Source of the DNA: Nostoc sp. UHCC 0302
GTDB taxonomy: Bacteria > Cyanobacteriota > Cyanobacteriia > Cyanobacteriales > Nostocaceae
Direction: 5' to 3'
Assembly (NCBI RefSeq): GCF_038096175.1
Contig: NZ_CP151099.1
Coordinates: 8,162,001-8,226,000 of the forward strand
DNA length: 64,000 bases
Each line of letters opens with the position of its first letter. Within the stretch, counting starts at the first letter, position 1. Position numbers and translations under genes: made by a program. This document shows, piece by piece, positions 44,343 to 52,417 of the stretch. The notes under the pieces were generated by a model, which was given only the letters and a program-made list of their open reading frames with translations, ran no database searches and was not told the origin of the DNA.

Positions 44343-44582
44343 CTATATAGAATTGTTGAAATAGGTTGCCCAAATAATTCCAGCTACCCCAATAGCGATT
44401 AATAAGTTAGTAAAAAATCTGCCTAACTCAATTTCTTGTCCAAGCAGCTTATCTTCTTGACCAGTGGTGAACAACAATGACCAAGCTTGATTAGCATTGA
44501 TTTTCTCAAAGTTGTTAAAACTAGGTCGAAAAACAACTGCTCCAAGCAAATTTTTGTTGGGATAATCAAAATCAGTTTTCAT
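44343..44582 (-). CDS. Small single-pass membrane protein, unknown
   Basis: 79 aa. Soluble N-terminal two thirds (FDYPNKNLLGAVVFRPSFNN, NANQAWSLLFTTGQEDKLLG) and one C-terminal membrane helix (about 55-75, FTNLLIAIGVAGIIWATYF). The E.IN..QAW segment faintly recalls the helix of high-light-inducible proteins, but their E..NGR..M signature is missing, so I do not assign it there. ATG start, own promoter region upstream. Confidence 0.6.
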   Translation of the reverse strand: MKTDFDYPNKNLLGAVVFRPSFNNFEKINANQAWSLLFTTGQEDKLLGQEIELGRFFTNLLIAIGVAGIIWATYFNNSI

Positions 44583-44689
44583 AGGTTCTCTCAGTTTTTC
44601 TCTTTATTAAGAACTGGGTAATCGGTTGATGATATCGAGCTTTTCAGCGAAAAAACTAGGTAGCAACGGTATTTTATAACAATACTAAC

Positions 44690-44729
44690 TGTTGCTTGAA
44701 ATACAAAATAATCTGCATTTCAAGCAACA
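44690..44729 (-). terminator. Perfect 13-bp inverted repeat after the pentapeptide gene
   Basis: TGTTGCTTGAAAT (44690-44702) and ATTTCAAGCAACA (44717-44729) pair exactly with a 14-nt loop, starting 24 bp beyond the stop codon at 44753 on the minus strand. No strong U-tract. Confidence 0.5.
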
Positions 44730-44752
44730 GGCAAATTACCGTCATCCGTTAA

Positions 44753-45055
44753 CTAAAGTAGTTGGCAGAATTTAAGAGCGTAATGTGCAGAATTCAGTTG
44801 GTCATTATGTATTCTGCCATCGGGCATTTTTGTCCCTCTCAGGTTAGCCCCATTTATTTTGGCTCCTCTCATATTTACCCAATTCAGATTGGCGTCACCT
44901 AAATCTGAGTTGCTCAAGTCTGAGTTTCTCAAATTTGCCCCAGTAAAATCTGCTTCCCTCAAATTTGCTTTAATTAGGCTTATTCCTTTCAAATCTGCCT
45001 GCCTAAAATTTCTTTTCCCGGCAGCATATTGCTTTAAAACTTCATTGGCATCCAT
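44753..45055 (-). CDS. Pentapeptide-repeat protein
   Basis: 100 aa. From about residue 18 there are 11-12 consecutive A(D/N)LXX units (ADLKG ISLIK ANLRE ADFTG ANLRN SDLSN SDLGD ANLNW VNMRG AKING ANLRG), which form a right-handed quadrilateral beta-helix. The N-terminus (MDANEVLKQYAAGKRNFRQ) is the usual cyanobacterial lead-in. Function unknown; no transmembrane part. ATG start. Separate from the downstream regulator operon. Confidence 0.88.
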   Translation of the reverse strand: MDANEVLKQYAAGKRNFRQADLKGISLIKANLREADFTGANLRNSDLSNSDLGDANLNWVNMRGAKINGANLRGTKMPDGRIHNDQLNSAHYALKFCQLL

Positions 45056-45134
45056 ATTGGTTGCCTCGCAACGTGTAGCGTTGTCGCTGTATATATTTAT
45101 TATAATCTACAATCTGCCACTGATGGATTCAGTG

Positions 45135-46106
45135 TTAATTATTTCTACTAGACTGGCGCTCTAGTAAATTATTCTGTAAAAAGCGATCGCGTCCTGCTGC
45201 TTTTGCTTGATACAATGCTTTGTCCGCTATCGCAATTATTTCTTCAAAGTTAGAACCAGACTGAGGAATTACTGTTGCTAACCCAGCACTTAGGGTTACA
45301 TGAGAACTAACTTGTGAATTCTGATGAGGAATAGCCAATGCCCGAACAGCAAAGCAAATTTTTTCAGCAAGGTAAGCAGCCCCCTCCAGGTTTGTGTGAG
45401 GCAAAATCACAGCAAATTCTTCCCCACCATAACGGGTAACTAAATCGGCAGGACGTTTAACAACATTGAGGATGGCTTGAGCAATTTTATAAAGACAGCG
45501 ATCGCCCAAAAGATGACCATAAGTATCATTGTAGGACTTGAAATAATCAACATCGCAGAGAATCAGAGAAATAGGCTGTTGCTCTCGTCCTTGGCGCTTC
45601 CACTCAACTAACAAATACTCTTCGAAACGTCGGCGATTAGCCACTTGAGTTAAGGCATCAACATTAACTAATCGTTGCAATTGTTGATTATCAGCAACGA
45701 GTTTTTGCTGTAGCTGAGATTGCTCAATCGAGCATCTTACCTGTTGTCGCAAAATTGGCCAATATATGTGTTTGATTAGATAGTCTGCTGCGCCTGCTTT
45801 AAATGCATGGTCAATTGACTGTTGATCTTTAAGAGCTGTAATCATTAAAACTGGAATGTACTTGTTAGAGTCAAGAGACAACAACTTATGGCAACACTCG
45901 AACCCATCCAGATGTGGCATGAGGGCATCAATGAGTACTAGATCAGGGTGCAACTGATGAAAAACATTTATTGCCTCTGTGCCATTTTTTGCTTCAGCTA
46001 CTTGATACCCTTCCTGCTCTAGTGCAAGTCGCAGTTCTTTCCGAGAAAATGCTTCATCGTCAACAATGAGAACTAAAGATTGGTTTCTCTCAAGAGTAGC
46101 TTTCAT
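45135..46106 (-). CDS. Response regulator with GGDEF (diguanylate cyclase) output
   Basis: 323 aa. Receiver domain (about 10-130) with the acidic pair in IVDDE, phospho-acceptor Asp in LIDALMP, Thr in MITAL and Lys in YLIKH. GGDEF domain (about 150-310) with an active-site GGEEF in RYGGEEFAVILP, and an intact RxxD inhibitory site (RPAD) five residues before it. It should synthesise cyclic di-GMP when phosphorylated and be product-inhibited. Third gene of a minus-strand operon of regulators; starts 16 bp after the preceding gene. No sensor kinase is in the window. Confidence 0.92.
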   Translation of the reverse strand: MKATLERNQSLVLIVDDEAFSRKELRLALEQEGYQVAEAKNGTEAINVFHQLHPDLVLIDALMPHLDGFECCHKLLSLDSNKYIPVLMITALKDQQSIDHAFKAGAADYLIKHIYWPILRQQVRCSIEQSQLQQKLVADNQQLQRLVNVDALTQVANRRRFEEYLLVEWKRQGREQQPISLILCDVDYFKSYNDTYGHLLGDRCLYKIAQAILNVVKRPADLVTRYGGEEFAVILPHTNLEGAAYLAEKICFAVRALAIPHQNSQVSSHVTLSAGLATVIPQSGSNFEEIIAIADKALYQAKAAGRDRFLQNNLLERQSSRNN

Positions 46107-46122
46107 TAGGGTAGTTGCCCAA

Positions 46123-46593
46123 CTATAGTGAAATACTTTTAGCAGAACATTTCAACAGTTTTGCTACTTCTGTTACTAATTGCTCCACGTCGGAAGGCTT
46201 TTGGATATAGGTTTTAAAACCAGACACAAAAGCCTTATTCCTTGCCTTATATTCAGTATTGCCAGTAAAAGCAACAGCTGGAATTTCTCTTTTTTGTTGA
46301 GACGCAAGTGATCTAACTTTCTGTATTAACCAATAGCCATCTTCTTCTGTCATAGCAATGTCGCTAATTAAAAGATCTACTGGGAAGTTTTTAATTATTT
46401 CAAAAGCAGATATAGCTGATAATGCCGTCAGTACTTTAATTCCGTAAGGTTCAAAAATTTCAGTAATTAATACAAGAATATCTTTATCATCATCTACTGC
46501 GATAATGGTTAATCCTTTCACTATATCTAAATCTCTTTTATTATATTCAAAACTTATCTCATCAAAATTGTTTGGCACATAGCTATTATTCAT
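46123..46593 (-). CDS. Single-domain response regulator
   Basis: 156 aa, one receiver domain (about 27-150): acidic triad in IIAVDDDKD, phospho-acceptor Asp in LLISDIAM, Thr in VAFTGN and Lys in YIQKPSD. No output domain, so it acts through partners, as CheY/phosphorelay proteins do. The N-terminal 25 residues (MNNSYVPNNFDEISFEYNKR) are an unstructured lead. It lies 5 bp downstream of the pseudo-receiver gene and 16 bp upstream of the GGDEF regulator, an evident operon. Confidence 0.9.
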   Translation of the reverse strand: MNNSYVPNNFDEISFEYNKRDLDIVKGLTIIAVDDDKDILVLITEIFEPYGIKVLTALSAISAFEIIKNFPVDLLISDIAMTEEDGYWLIQKVRSLASQQKREIPAVAFTGNTEYKARNKAFVSGFKTYIQKPSDVEQLVTEVAKLLKCSAKSISL

Positions 46594-46598
46594 AATTT

Positions 46599-47114
46599 TT
46601 ATGTAGTTAGTAAAATGTCTGCTTCTACCGCTAATCCCTCTTTTAATTTAATCTGATTATTGCATGGAGGTTTTAGCTCATAAGCTGATAAAATATTGTT
46701 TATATTCACTAATAAGTTAATAATCATTAAAATCAATTCATCAAGATCAACTGGTTTAAGTAAATATTTCTCAGGCTCTATCTCTGGAATTTCGTTATTA
46801 GTACTTGTGGTACACGTTGAAGTGACAATAACTGGAATATGATTGTTATTGTCTACTTCCATAGCGCTTAATCTATTGAACAATGTATAAACACTTTCAC
46901 CTAAGAACCTAATTTCACAAATTATGATATTGGGAATAAACCAACTCAGGATTTCTAAAGCTTCCTTTATAGAGCCAGCTGTCATCACATTTGCGCCAAA
47001 ATGTTCGAGGAAGATGGTATATAGCACTCTACTATCGACATCATTGTCTACAACGAGTATTTGCACACCTTTGAGTATCCCAACTTTGAGAGGAGAGGCA
47101 ATAGTTGGATTCAT
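46599..47114 (-). CDS. Receiver-domain protein with Glu at the phosphorylation site
   Basis: 171 aa. Receiver-like fold: ILVVDNDVDSR at residues 19-29, VIVTSTC for the Thr/Ser position, and KYLLKPVDLDEL with the conserved Lys. At the phospho-acceptor position the sequence is PNIIICEIRFLG, with Glu67 where Asp is expected, and the acidic pair is D-N instead of D-D. Such proteins usually cannot be phosphorylated and a Glu can mimic the active state. The C-terminal 35 residues are unlike known outputs. First gene of the three-regulator operon; ATG start. Confidence 0.82.
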   Translation of the reverse strand: MNPTIASPLKVGILKGVQILVVDNDVDSRVLYTIFLEHFGANVMTAGSIKEALEILSWFIPNIIICEIRFLGESVYTLFNRLSAMEVDNNNHIPVIVTSTCTTSTNNEIPEIEPEKYLLKPVDLDELILMIINLLVNINNILSAYELKPPCNNQIKLKEGLAVEADILLTT

Positions 47115-47200
47115 AATAAAACCTGCAATTAGGATTTCAAGTGCAAAGCGGGATTGAAAAAGCCGTAACTACAAGGAATTCTCAATAACCGGGTAGTCGA

Positions 47201-47338
47201 ATCAAAAGTAGGAGAGAGTCACTTGAATGCTTCAGAATCAAACTTTCTACTCCTGTACTATGATTTGGTGTTGTTTGATTTAGTGAATGAGTTGATTAAC
47301 TACAATACAAAACTTATTAAAGATTATTTTTACAATAC
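47201..47338. repeat. Dispersed repeat, copy A, upstream of the regulator operon
   Basis: Shares with 49534-49671 the start ATCAAAAGTAGGAGA, an identical core of 30 bp beginning CCTGTACTATGATTTGGTGT, then TTGATTAACTAC and ATACAAAA. Non-coding. It lies 87 bp upstream of the first regulator gene start and may contribute promoter sequence. Confidence 0.7.
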
Positions 47339-47422
47339 AAACTTCTTTGAGAAATTAAGCAACAGAGCTATTAAGTAAGTCGGCGATAAAAATTCAATGT
47401 ATATAAATAAATATAAATTAGC

Positions 47423-47460
47423 TGTAAGGTGTGTTATGCCGTAGGCTAACGCACCTTACA
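47423..47460. repeat. Hairpin repeat GTAAGGTGYGTTA
   Basis: TGTAAGGTGTGTTA (47423-47436) and TAACGCACCTTACA (47447-47460) pair with one mismatch. It is a dispersed palindrome type in Nostocales, located in the gap after the PNPOx-like gene; a short frame across it is not a gene. Confidence 0.6.
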
Positions 47461-47629
47461 TTAAAAGTGATTAACATAGCTGGAAATAAAGTTTTAGTCC
47501 CTTTTTTAGAGCAGCCACCAGAAGAGTGGCCTCGGTGCGATCGCCAATCTTCTGCCACTGACTGGAAGCTGCTGGATGGTTTAGGCGGGAATTGGAGCAG
47601 CCAGTGAAGAATCTGCTGTTGGCAAGTTC

Positions 47630-48085
47630 TCACTGACTGCTAACTCCATCAGTGGTTCGTCCACTCATCTCACTGGGATGGATACGGTAGAGCGCTATGA
47701 CCTCTGGACGACCCCAGGAATCAATCCAGGTTCGACTAATAGCAGGGGAAAGCGTTGGATTTTGCGTTTTGAAAAATTGCATGACGCGATCAATATCTTG
47801 CTGATCTGTGATGTGTTCGGCTCGACCTGTCACAGTAACGCTGCGCCAATGCTTTAGATCGTGAACTTCTTCAACTTGCAAACAGACTTCTGGATTCGCA
47901 TCCATATACTTGGTCTTCATCCCAACTGTAGTGAAGATGTAAATGTTTGGCTCTTCAAAATAATAGTGCATAGGCACAACATAGGGATGTCCTTCAAGCG
48001 CACAGCCAAGGTGACCATAGCCTACTCGCTGTAGGAGAATTTTTATTTCTTGTAAGCTCATTTCATCAATATCTAACATGATCAT
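47630..48085 (-). CDS. Pyridoxamine 5'-phosphate oxidase-like flavin-fold protein
   Basis: 151 aa from the ATG at 48085 (MIMLDIDEMSLQEIK); the frame extends further, but that part overlaps a separate zinc-ribbon gene and is rejected. Split-barrel FMN/haem-binding fold with YGHLGCALEGHPYVVPMHYY (about 22-41), TVGMKTKYMDANPEVCLQVEE (about 52-72) and WRSVTVTGRAE. These small PNPOx-like proteins (pyridoxamine 5'-phosphate oxidase-related, NimA-like) bind FMN, F420 or haem; substrate not inferable. GAGTGAGA just before the ATG may be the ribosome site. Confidence 0.82.
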   Translation of the reverse strand: MIMLDIDEMSLQEIKILLQRVGYGHLGCALEGHPYVVPMHYYFEEPNIYIFTTVGMKTKYMDANPEVCLQVEEVHDLKHWRSVTVTGRAEHITDQQDIDRVMQFFKTQNPTLSPAISRTWIDSWGRPEVIALYRIHPSEMSGRTTDGVSSQ

Positions 48086-48206
48086 TCTCACTCTTAAATT
48101 CAGTTGATTGGAAAATAAATATCTTGACTTTAGTATCAAAATTATTGAGAGCCTGCTTACTGTAAATTGGGGCCTAATGCAACCTCCCCTTTTCCAGCCT
48201 CGTTTT

Positions 48207-48383
48207 CTAAATGGGCATTTCCTGATAGCAGTAGCTACAGCGCCAGTAAAGTTCTCCCAAACGCACATGACGGAGTAAAACGTCTGAACAGTTAGGGCAA
48301 AAATGCCTACTTATCATCGATTGGCCAATTGTTGTAGATATACCCCCTTGGCAAAGACTTGTTAATAAAGTTTTATTGACCAT
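48207..48383 (-). CDS. Small zinc-ribbon protein
   Basis: 58 aa, overlooked by length cut-offs. MVNKTLLTSLCQGGISTTIG at the N-terminus, then a zinc ribbon HFCPNCSDVLLRHVRLGELY followed by WRCSYCYQEMPI and stop: two CxxC knuckles 18 residues apart. I have the impression that similar short ribbons with LLRH.R.GELYWRC.YC occur widely in cyanobacteria, function unknown. The start may be the ATG at 48383 or an internal one giving 36 residues (MISRHFCPNC). It lies 121 bp upstream of the PNPOx-like gene on the same strand. Confidence 0.7.
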   Translation of the reverse strand: MVNKTLLTSLCQGGISTTIGQSMISRHFCPNCSDVLLRHVRLGELYWRCSYCYQEMPI

Positions 48384-48720
48384 ATATTTTTATAAATTTG
48401 CTAACAATATTTAGTATGACATACTAATATTAGAAATCATGTTTAACCGAGCGTTTGACAAGCGTATAAGTTGTATATTTTGTTAATAAATTCGTGAAAT
48501 AAAAAGGTATTGATACCATTTGTATGTAAAAGATAAATCCTAACAAGAAAACTATCCAAAGGCTAATATTTTTTATTTATATTTGATTAGCATACTGTTT
48601 TCCACTCCTATTCTTTTTTCAATAATTCGATATCGGTTAGCTAACAGAATTAAGAATGGCGTAGCAAGAATCTCGACGAGGATGATTGTGTCTAGTTGAA
48701 ATTGAAAACACCAATCCCAA
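48384..48720. other. AT-rich intergenic DNA
   Basis: No gene, RNA or strong palindrome seen; probably promoter DNA of the zinc-ribbon gene and neutral sequence. Confidence 0.4.
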
Positions 48721-48721
48721 T

Positions 48722-48825
48722 AAATTTACAGCAGAATAAAGGCGTCAGTCCTTAAAAGTAAAAGAGGCTTCATATATAGCTTTTAAACTGAAACACTCTA
48801 CTTCATTTACTTGCATACTGTAATT
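48722..48825. repeat. TTTACAGCAGA palindromic repeat family, copy 4
   Basis: Starts AAATTTACAGCAGAATAAAG and ends CTTCATTTACTTGCATACTG, matching the ends of the copies at 12.6 and 17.0 kb. Non-coding, just downstream of the 111-aa gene. Confidence 0.55.
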
Positions 48826-48869
48826 GACTGACAAGTTTCCCCTGTCAGTCAAGAGTATATGGGAAATAC

Positions 48870-49205
48870 TTACCGCATGACTTCTAGAAAGCGGTAATCA
48901 CGCATCCACTTTTCCCCTTCTTGGTCACTTAGTATGGCAAGACGTCCCGTAGTCATAAACGCCAGCTTAAAAATTTCCCATTGCTCATCAGTAATCTCCT
49001 CCTGTTGTGACATAACACCTCCTTCATCCCAGATAATTGTCACTTGTCTGCCTCCGGCAATCTCGAAGTTCCCCAAGCGAGTAATCCGACCGGTATGCCA
49101 CTCAAATTTAGAACCGGCTTCCTTGGCTTGAGAAGCTTCGAGTGCCTCAGTGCTGGAGTAGAGAGTTTGATCTTCTTGATTGTTTGATGATTTGTGCTTT
49201 GCCAT
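48870..49205 (-). CDS. Conserved hypothetical protein
   Basis: 111 aa. Low-complexity polar N-terminus (KHKSSNNQEDQTLYSSTEAL), then a compact domain WHTGRITRLGNFEIAGGRQV, IIWDEGGVMSQ, EQWEIFKLAFMTTGRLAILS and WMRDYRFLEVMR. It is rich in Trp and beta-type sequence; no known family recognised, no membrane part. ATG start. A dispersed repeat (49534-49671) lies upstream. Confidence 0.65.
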   Translation of the reverse strand: MAKHKSSNNQEDQTLYSSTEALEASQAKEAGSKFEWHTGRITRLGNFEIAGGRQVTIIWDEGGVMSQQEEITDEQWEIFKLAFMTTGRLAILSDQEGEKWMRDYRFLEVMR

Positions 49206-49340
49206 AACTTGTACTAATCCTTTTTTATATCTGCTCTTTTAGGCGTTCAACATACAACCAACCATACAACTGTGTTCAGCCTGTATCTTCTTCCTCACGT
49301 CGTAGTCTTGCTTCATTTTTAGAGCATCTTGTAAATTGAT

Positions 49341-49446
49341 ACCAATTCAATTAATGATTGCAACACATCCCTGGTTTAGGACGCGATGAATCGCGTCTCT
49401 ACGATATGGTCTATTTGTTACATTCTTTTTTCAAATTAGTATGATA
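49341..49446. repeat. MITE-like repeat with gacgcgat hairpin, copy 1
   Basis: ATACCAATTCAATTAATGAT (from 49340) is shared with 53799; then the hairpin GACGCGAT-GA-ATCGCGTC (49380-49397) followed by TCTAC; it ends TTTCAAATTAGTATGATA, an approximate inverted end. Non-coding. Confidence 0.55.
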
Positions 49447-49533
49447 TGGGCTTTTTCGCCTTTACTTGGTTCAGTTCACCCAGAAGTAAACGTAAAACTG
49501 GGAGAAGTAAAAAAAGTCCCCCACTTTTCAAAA

Positions 49534-49671
49534 ATCAAAAGTAGGAGATAATGACTCGAAAGTTTCAAATTAAATGTCCTCTTCCTGTACTATGATTTGG
49601 TGTTGTTTGATTTTGTGAATTATTTGATTAACTACGATACAAAATGTAGTCAAGACAATTTTGCAACACAT
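49534..49671. repeat. Dispersed repeat, copy B, next to the NACHT gene
   Basis: See 47201-47338: the same orientation and about 70-75 percent identity by eye over 135 bp, with a 30-bp identical core beginning CCTGTACTATGATTTGGTGT near 49584. Confidence 0.7.
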
Positions 49672-49698
49672 CCCAATTTTAGGAATTAACCAAAAGAA

Positions 49699-52011
49699 CT
49701 ACTGCCATTCTCTTTCCTCAAGTTCTTTTGTCGGCAACAGTAAGGTGGCTTCAATTTCTTGTCTAATCGCAGGGGTCACCTCACAATTGCTATGCAGGCA
49801 ATCGAGTAGTAGTTGATTGGCATCGTAATAGCGTTGCAGTACTTGCTGTTGTTCAGGACTAAACTGCCACTGGTGGTTAATATTGCGATAATTAATCACT
49901 GTCATCCTTAACTGTTCAGCCCAAGCTGAATAGTTCGTTTGACACCATAGCTCAAACCGTTCTTGATTTTGACGGTAATTTGGCAATTGATCAGAGAGTT
50001 GTTGCAAGGATTTATAGAGTCCAACATCTAGAACAATACCCAAAATGTTCGAGAGAGCATCTCCGCAAGCATGGCCGTGAGCAAATTCCTGGCTACTGTC
50101 AATTGCACATTCCACTAGCAAGTCATCTAAAGCCGCATCGAGAAACATTCCCTGGTCAAGGCTGCTGGCTAAGGCAAAGTGAGGAGCTATGTGAGGAGTC
50201 CGACTCAAGGCCAGGTAAAAAGCCCGAACTGTTGCATCTTTTGGTTGGGTTGGAATCGTGCGGGATTTTTGGCTGGCCCAAGTCAAAAACTCTTGTAGAT
50301 AAGGGTCTTCGGCAACTAGTGCATCAATCTGTTGCTTCATCAACTGTACCAAAGAGTCTGCACTCCGGAGCATGGTAGCTGTTAATAAGAAGATTTCGCG
50401 CCAGTGCGGGTCAGTGATATGACTGACTAATCCAGATAACGCTTGCTCAAATGCTTGTAGGTTATGGCTGGCAACGATTTTCCTTGCCGTAAAGTATTCT
50501 TGAAACGCTAGATATGAAAAGGAGAAAATTCCCCGCGCCCGTTCTGCTAGTAGCCCATGTTGAGCTTCAATCGCCTTCAGTGCTGCTTCACTTTCTATTT
50601 GCAGTTCCTCTGCATCCATTGACACGTTGGTTAAATTCTGAATATAGTCCCCAATGTATTGCTCAACGATGCGTTGCTCAAAAAAGTACTGACCTTGCTC
50701 AAATGTTGCCGCTGCAATTTGACTCAGTAATTTCAGCTTTTGTGGTAATAAAAACCCTCGGTAAACGTCATCCCTTTCTATACCTCTGGCTTCATCCCAT
50801 TTTCCTAACAGAAGGTCTAGACCTTGTTTATAGAAGTCAGTGCGCTTAGTGGGAAATTTTTCTTGACCGTGAAATACCCAGCAGGCAAGATGCAAAAATA
50901 GGGGTGTGATCACAAGTTGGCGAAATTGCCAGTTTTCAGCTAAGTCTAGTTTCTGAATAAACTCAACAGACTGGGACTGACCATCTTTTTGGTTTGTTTT
51001 GGTAAAGGCCACAAACCATTTTTCAGCGAAGGCTCGGATTTGTTCTGAGGTAAATGGAGCGATCTCAACATCGGTAAAGCCTCGGAGTCTAAGTCTTTGA
51101 GCTGCTGTTCGACAGGTCGCCACCAACTTATTTTTGTGATACTTATCTGAAAAGGAGCGAATTTCGGTTAAGACAGCATTGCTTTGTTGATTCAGAACTT
51201 CATCCATACCATCCAGCAACAGTAACACTCTGCCTGCATTCAACAAGGTTTCTATAACTAATGGCTCGGAAATTCCAGATATGAGAAACTCCTGACGGAT
51301 GTAGTTTAATAGGCTGAAATCGTTGGTAATCTTAGACTCTTGAGCAAAGTTTCTCAGTGAGATAAAAATTGGAACTTGATTTGCTGCAAATGCACCTTGG
51401 TTACACTGAATGGCGAGATGTTGCAAAAAAGTGGTTTTACCTACTCCTGGTTTACCTAGTACCCTGAGCTTGGAGTATGTTTCAACTGCTTGTATACCGG
51501 ATATCTGTTTCTGGTCAACCTCACCTAAGCCAAAACGGTCAAATTCTTTTGGAGCAAGGCTTTGCAACTCAGTGATTTCTAAGTACTGAAGACTTGCTAT
51601 TGATTCCAAAATATTCACATCTATATATATGTCATCGATCGCAACTGGGCGGCTGATGTCCAATAGCTGCAAAATACCGCACTGGTCTTGAATTTTGTCG
51701 AAGCGTTGTGATCGCACTTGTTGCACTAATCTATCAATATCCAGGACAGGAGGCTGGGTGTATTCTTCTAGTTCCAAGAATTCTGTCGGGGGATTAATAG
51801 CAATCTCTCGCCAATTCAGTAACAACACCGAACAAATTTCAATAAAGGTATGACGCTCAACCGGACGTCCACTGAAAAACCGCCAAATCGGTTGTCGAGT
51901 TTTTAAGTTGACTTCAATAGCCAGATTTTCTTGAGTCCAACCTTTGCGGGCAAACGCTCTTTTAGCCTGTTGAATCCCAATGGATGATGCTTGGAGCGAT
52001 CGCTTGACCAT
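49699..52011 (-). CDS. NACHT-domain STAND NTPase
   Basis: 770 aa from the ATG at 52011 (MVKRSLQASS); a TTG nine codons earlier is in frame. N-terminal helical/HTH-like domain (about 1-80, AFARKGWTQENLAIEVNLKT then WRFFSGRPVERHTF). NACHT NTPase: Walker A GKPGVGKT at 186-193, Walker B LLLLDGMDE at 263-271, arginine-finger region CRTAAQRLR. The C-terminal third is helical without obvious WD or LRR repeats. NACHT proteins are signalling switches; many bacterial ones act in phage defence, others in regulation. No effector gene is adjacent, so the role stays open. Confidence 0.87.
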   Translation of the reverse strand: MVKRSLQASSIGIQQAKRAFARKGWTQENLAIEVNLKTRQPIWRFFSGRPVERHTFIEICSVLLLNWREIAINPPTEFLELEEYTQPPVLDIDRLVQQVRSQRFDKIQDQCGILQLLDISRPVAIDDIYIDVNILESIASLQYLEITELQSLAPKEFDRFGLGEVDQKQISGIQAVETYSKLRVLGKPGVGKTTFLQHLAIQCNQGAFAANQVPIFISLRNFAQESKITNDFSLLNYIRQEFLISGISEPLVIETLLNAGRVLLLLDGMDEVLNQQSNAVLTEIRSFSDKYHKNKLVATCRTAAQRLRLRGFTDVEIAPFTSEQIRAFAEKWFVAFTKTNQKDGQSQSVEFIQKLDLAENWQFRQLVITPLFLHLACWVFHGQEKFPTKRTDFYKQGLDLLLGKWDEARGIERDDVYRGFLLPQKLKLLSQIAAATFEQGQYFFEQRIVEQYIGDYIQNLTNVSMDAEELQIESEAALKAIEAQHGLLAERARGIFSFSYLAFQEYFTARKIVASHNLQAFEQALSGLVSHITDPHWREIFLLTATMLRSADSLVQLMKQQIDALVAEDPYLQEFLTWASQKSRTIPTQPKDATVRAFYLALSRTPHIAPHFALASSLDQGMFLDAALDDLLVECAIDSSQEFAHGHACGDALSNILGIVLDVGLYKSLQQLSDQLPNYRQNQERFELWCQTNYSAWAEQLRMTVINYRNINHQWQFSPEQQQVLQRYYDANQLLLDCLHSNCEVTPAIRQEIEATLLLPTKELEEREWQ

Positions 52012-52038
52012 AGGATAAAAATTTGATCCTAAAATCAA

Positions 52039-52417
52039 AAACCCAAACTTTTATTAACATCTTTCATCTTAGAGCTTTTTCTATGCTAAAAACTTTATCC
52101 TCAGTTAAAGTTATACGAAATTCAAGCTTATACTCTCAATTTTATAAATTTTTTTGGCAAAATCAAACGTTATACATTTATCTTATACATTTTAAACTCT
52201 TGGCAATACCTGAATTCAAACACAGAACTGTAATACTTAAGTAGTGATTGAGAGGTTATTAATCATCTTTTATCAATGAATATTTATTTATTCATGATAG
52301 TTGCGCTAATAGATATTATCTAAATACATATTTTGTATCGACAAGATTTTGATAACTTGATTAGCTGAGTTATCTAGATTTTTTAGTTTGTATTTTTAAA
52401 TTCTATTAATCAAAAAT
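52039..52417. other. AT-rich divergent intergenic region
   Basis: 379 bp, strongly AT-rich, between the divergent NACHT and DUF3775 genes. The frame over 52023-52244 has no coding character. Nothing else seen. Confidence 0.4.

Noticed and set aside
44343-44582. High-light-inducible (chlorophyll-binding) protein
   Set aside because: The E..NGR..M helix signature is missing and the single helix lies at the C-terminus.
47130-47160. GCGGGATTGAAAAAG resembling a CRISPR repeat fragment
   Set aside because: Occurs once, without regularly spaced copies; no cas genes in the window.
47418-47633. Minus-strand 71-codon frame after the PNPOx-like gene
   Set aside because: Covers the TGTAAGGTG hairpin repeat and has no conserved features.
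48086-48268. N-terminal extension of the PNPOx-like protein
   Set aside because: Overlaps the zinc-ribbon gene in another frame; the PNPOx fold begins at MIMLDIDEM.
52023-52244. Plus-strand 73-codon frame overlapping the NACHT start
   Set aside because: AT-rich chance frame without ribosome site or motif.
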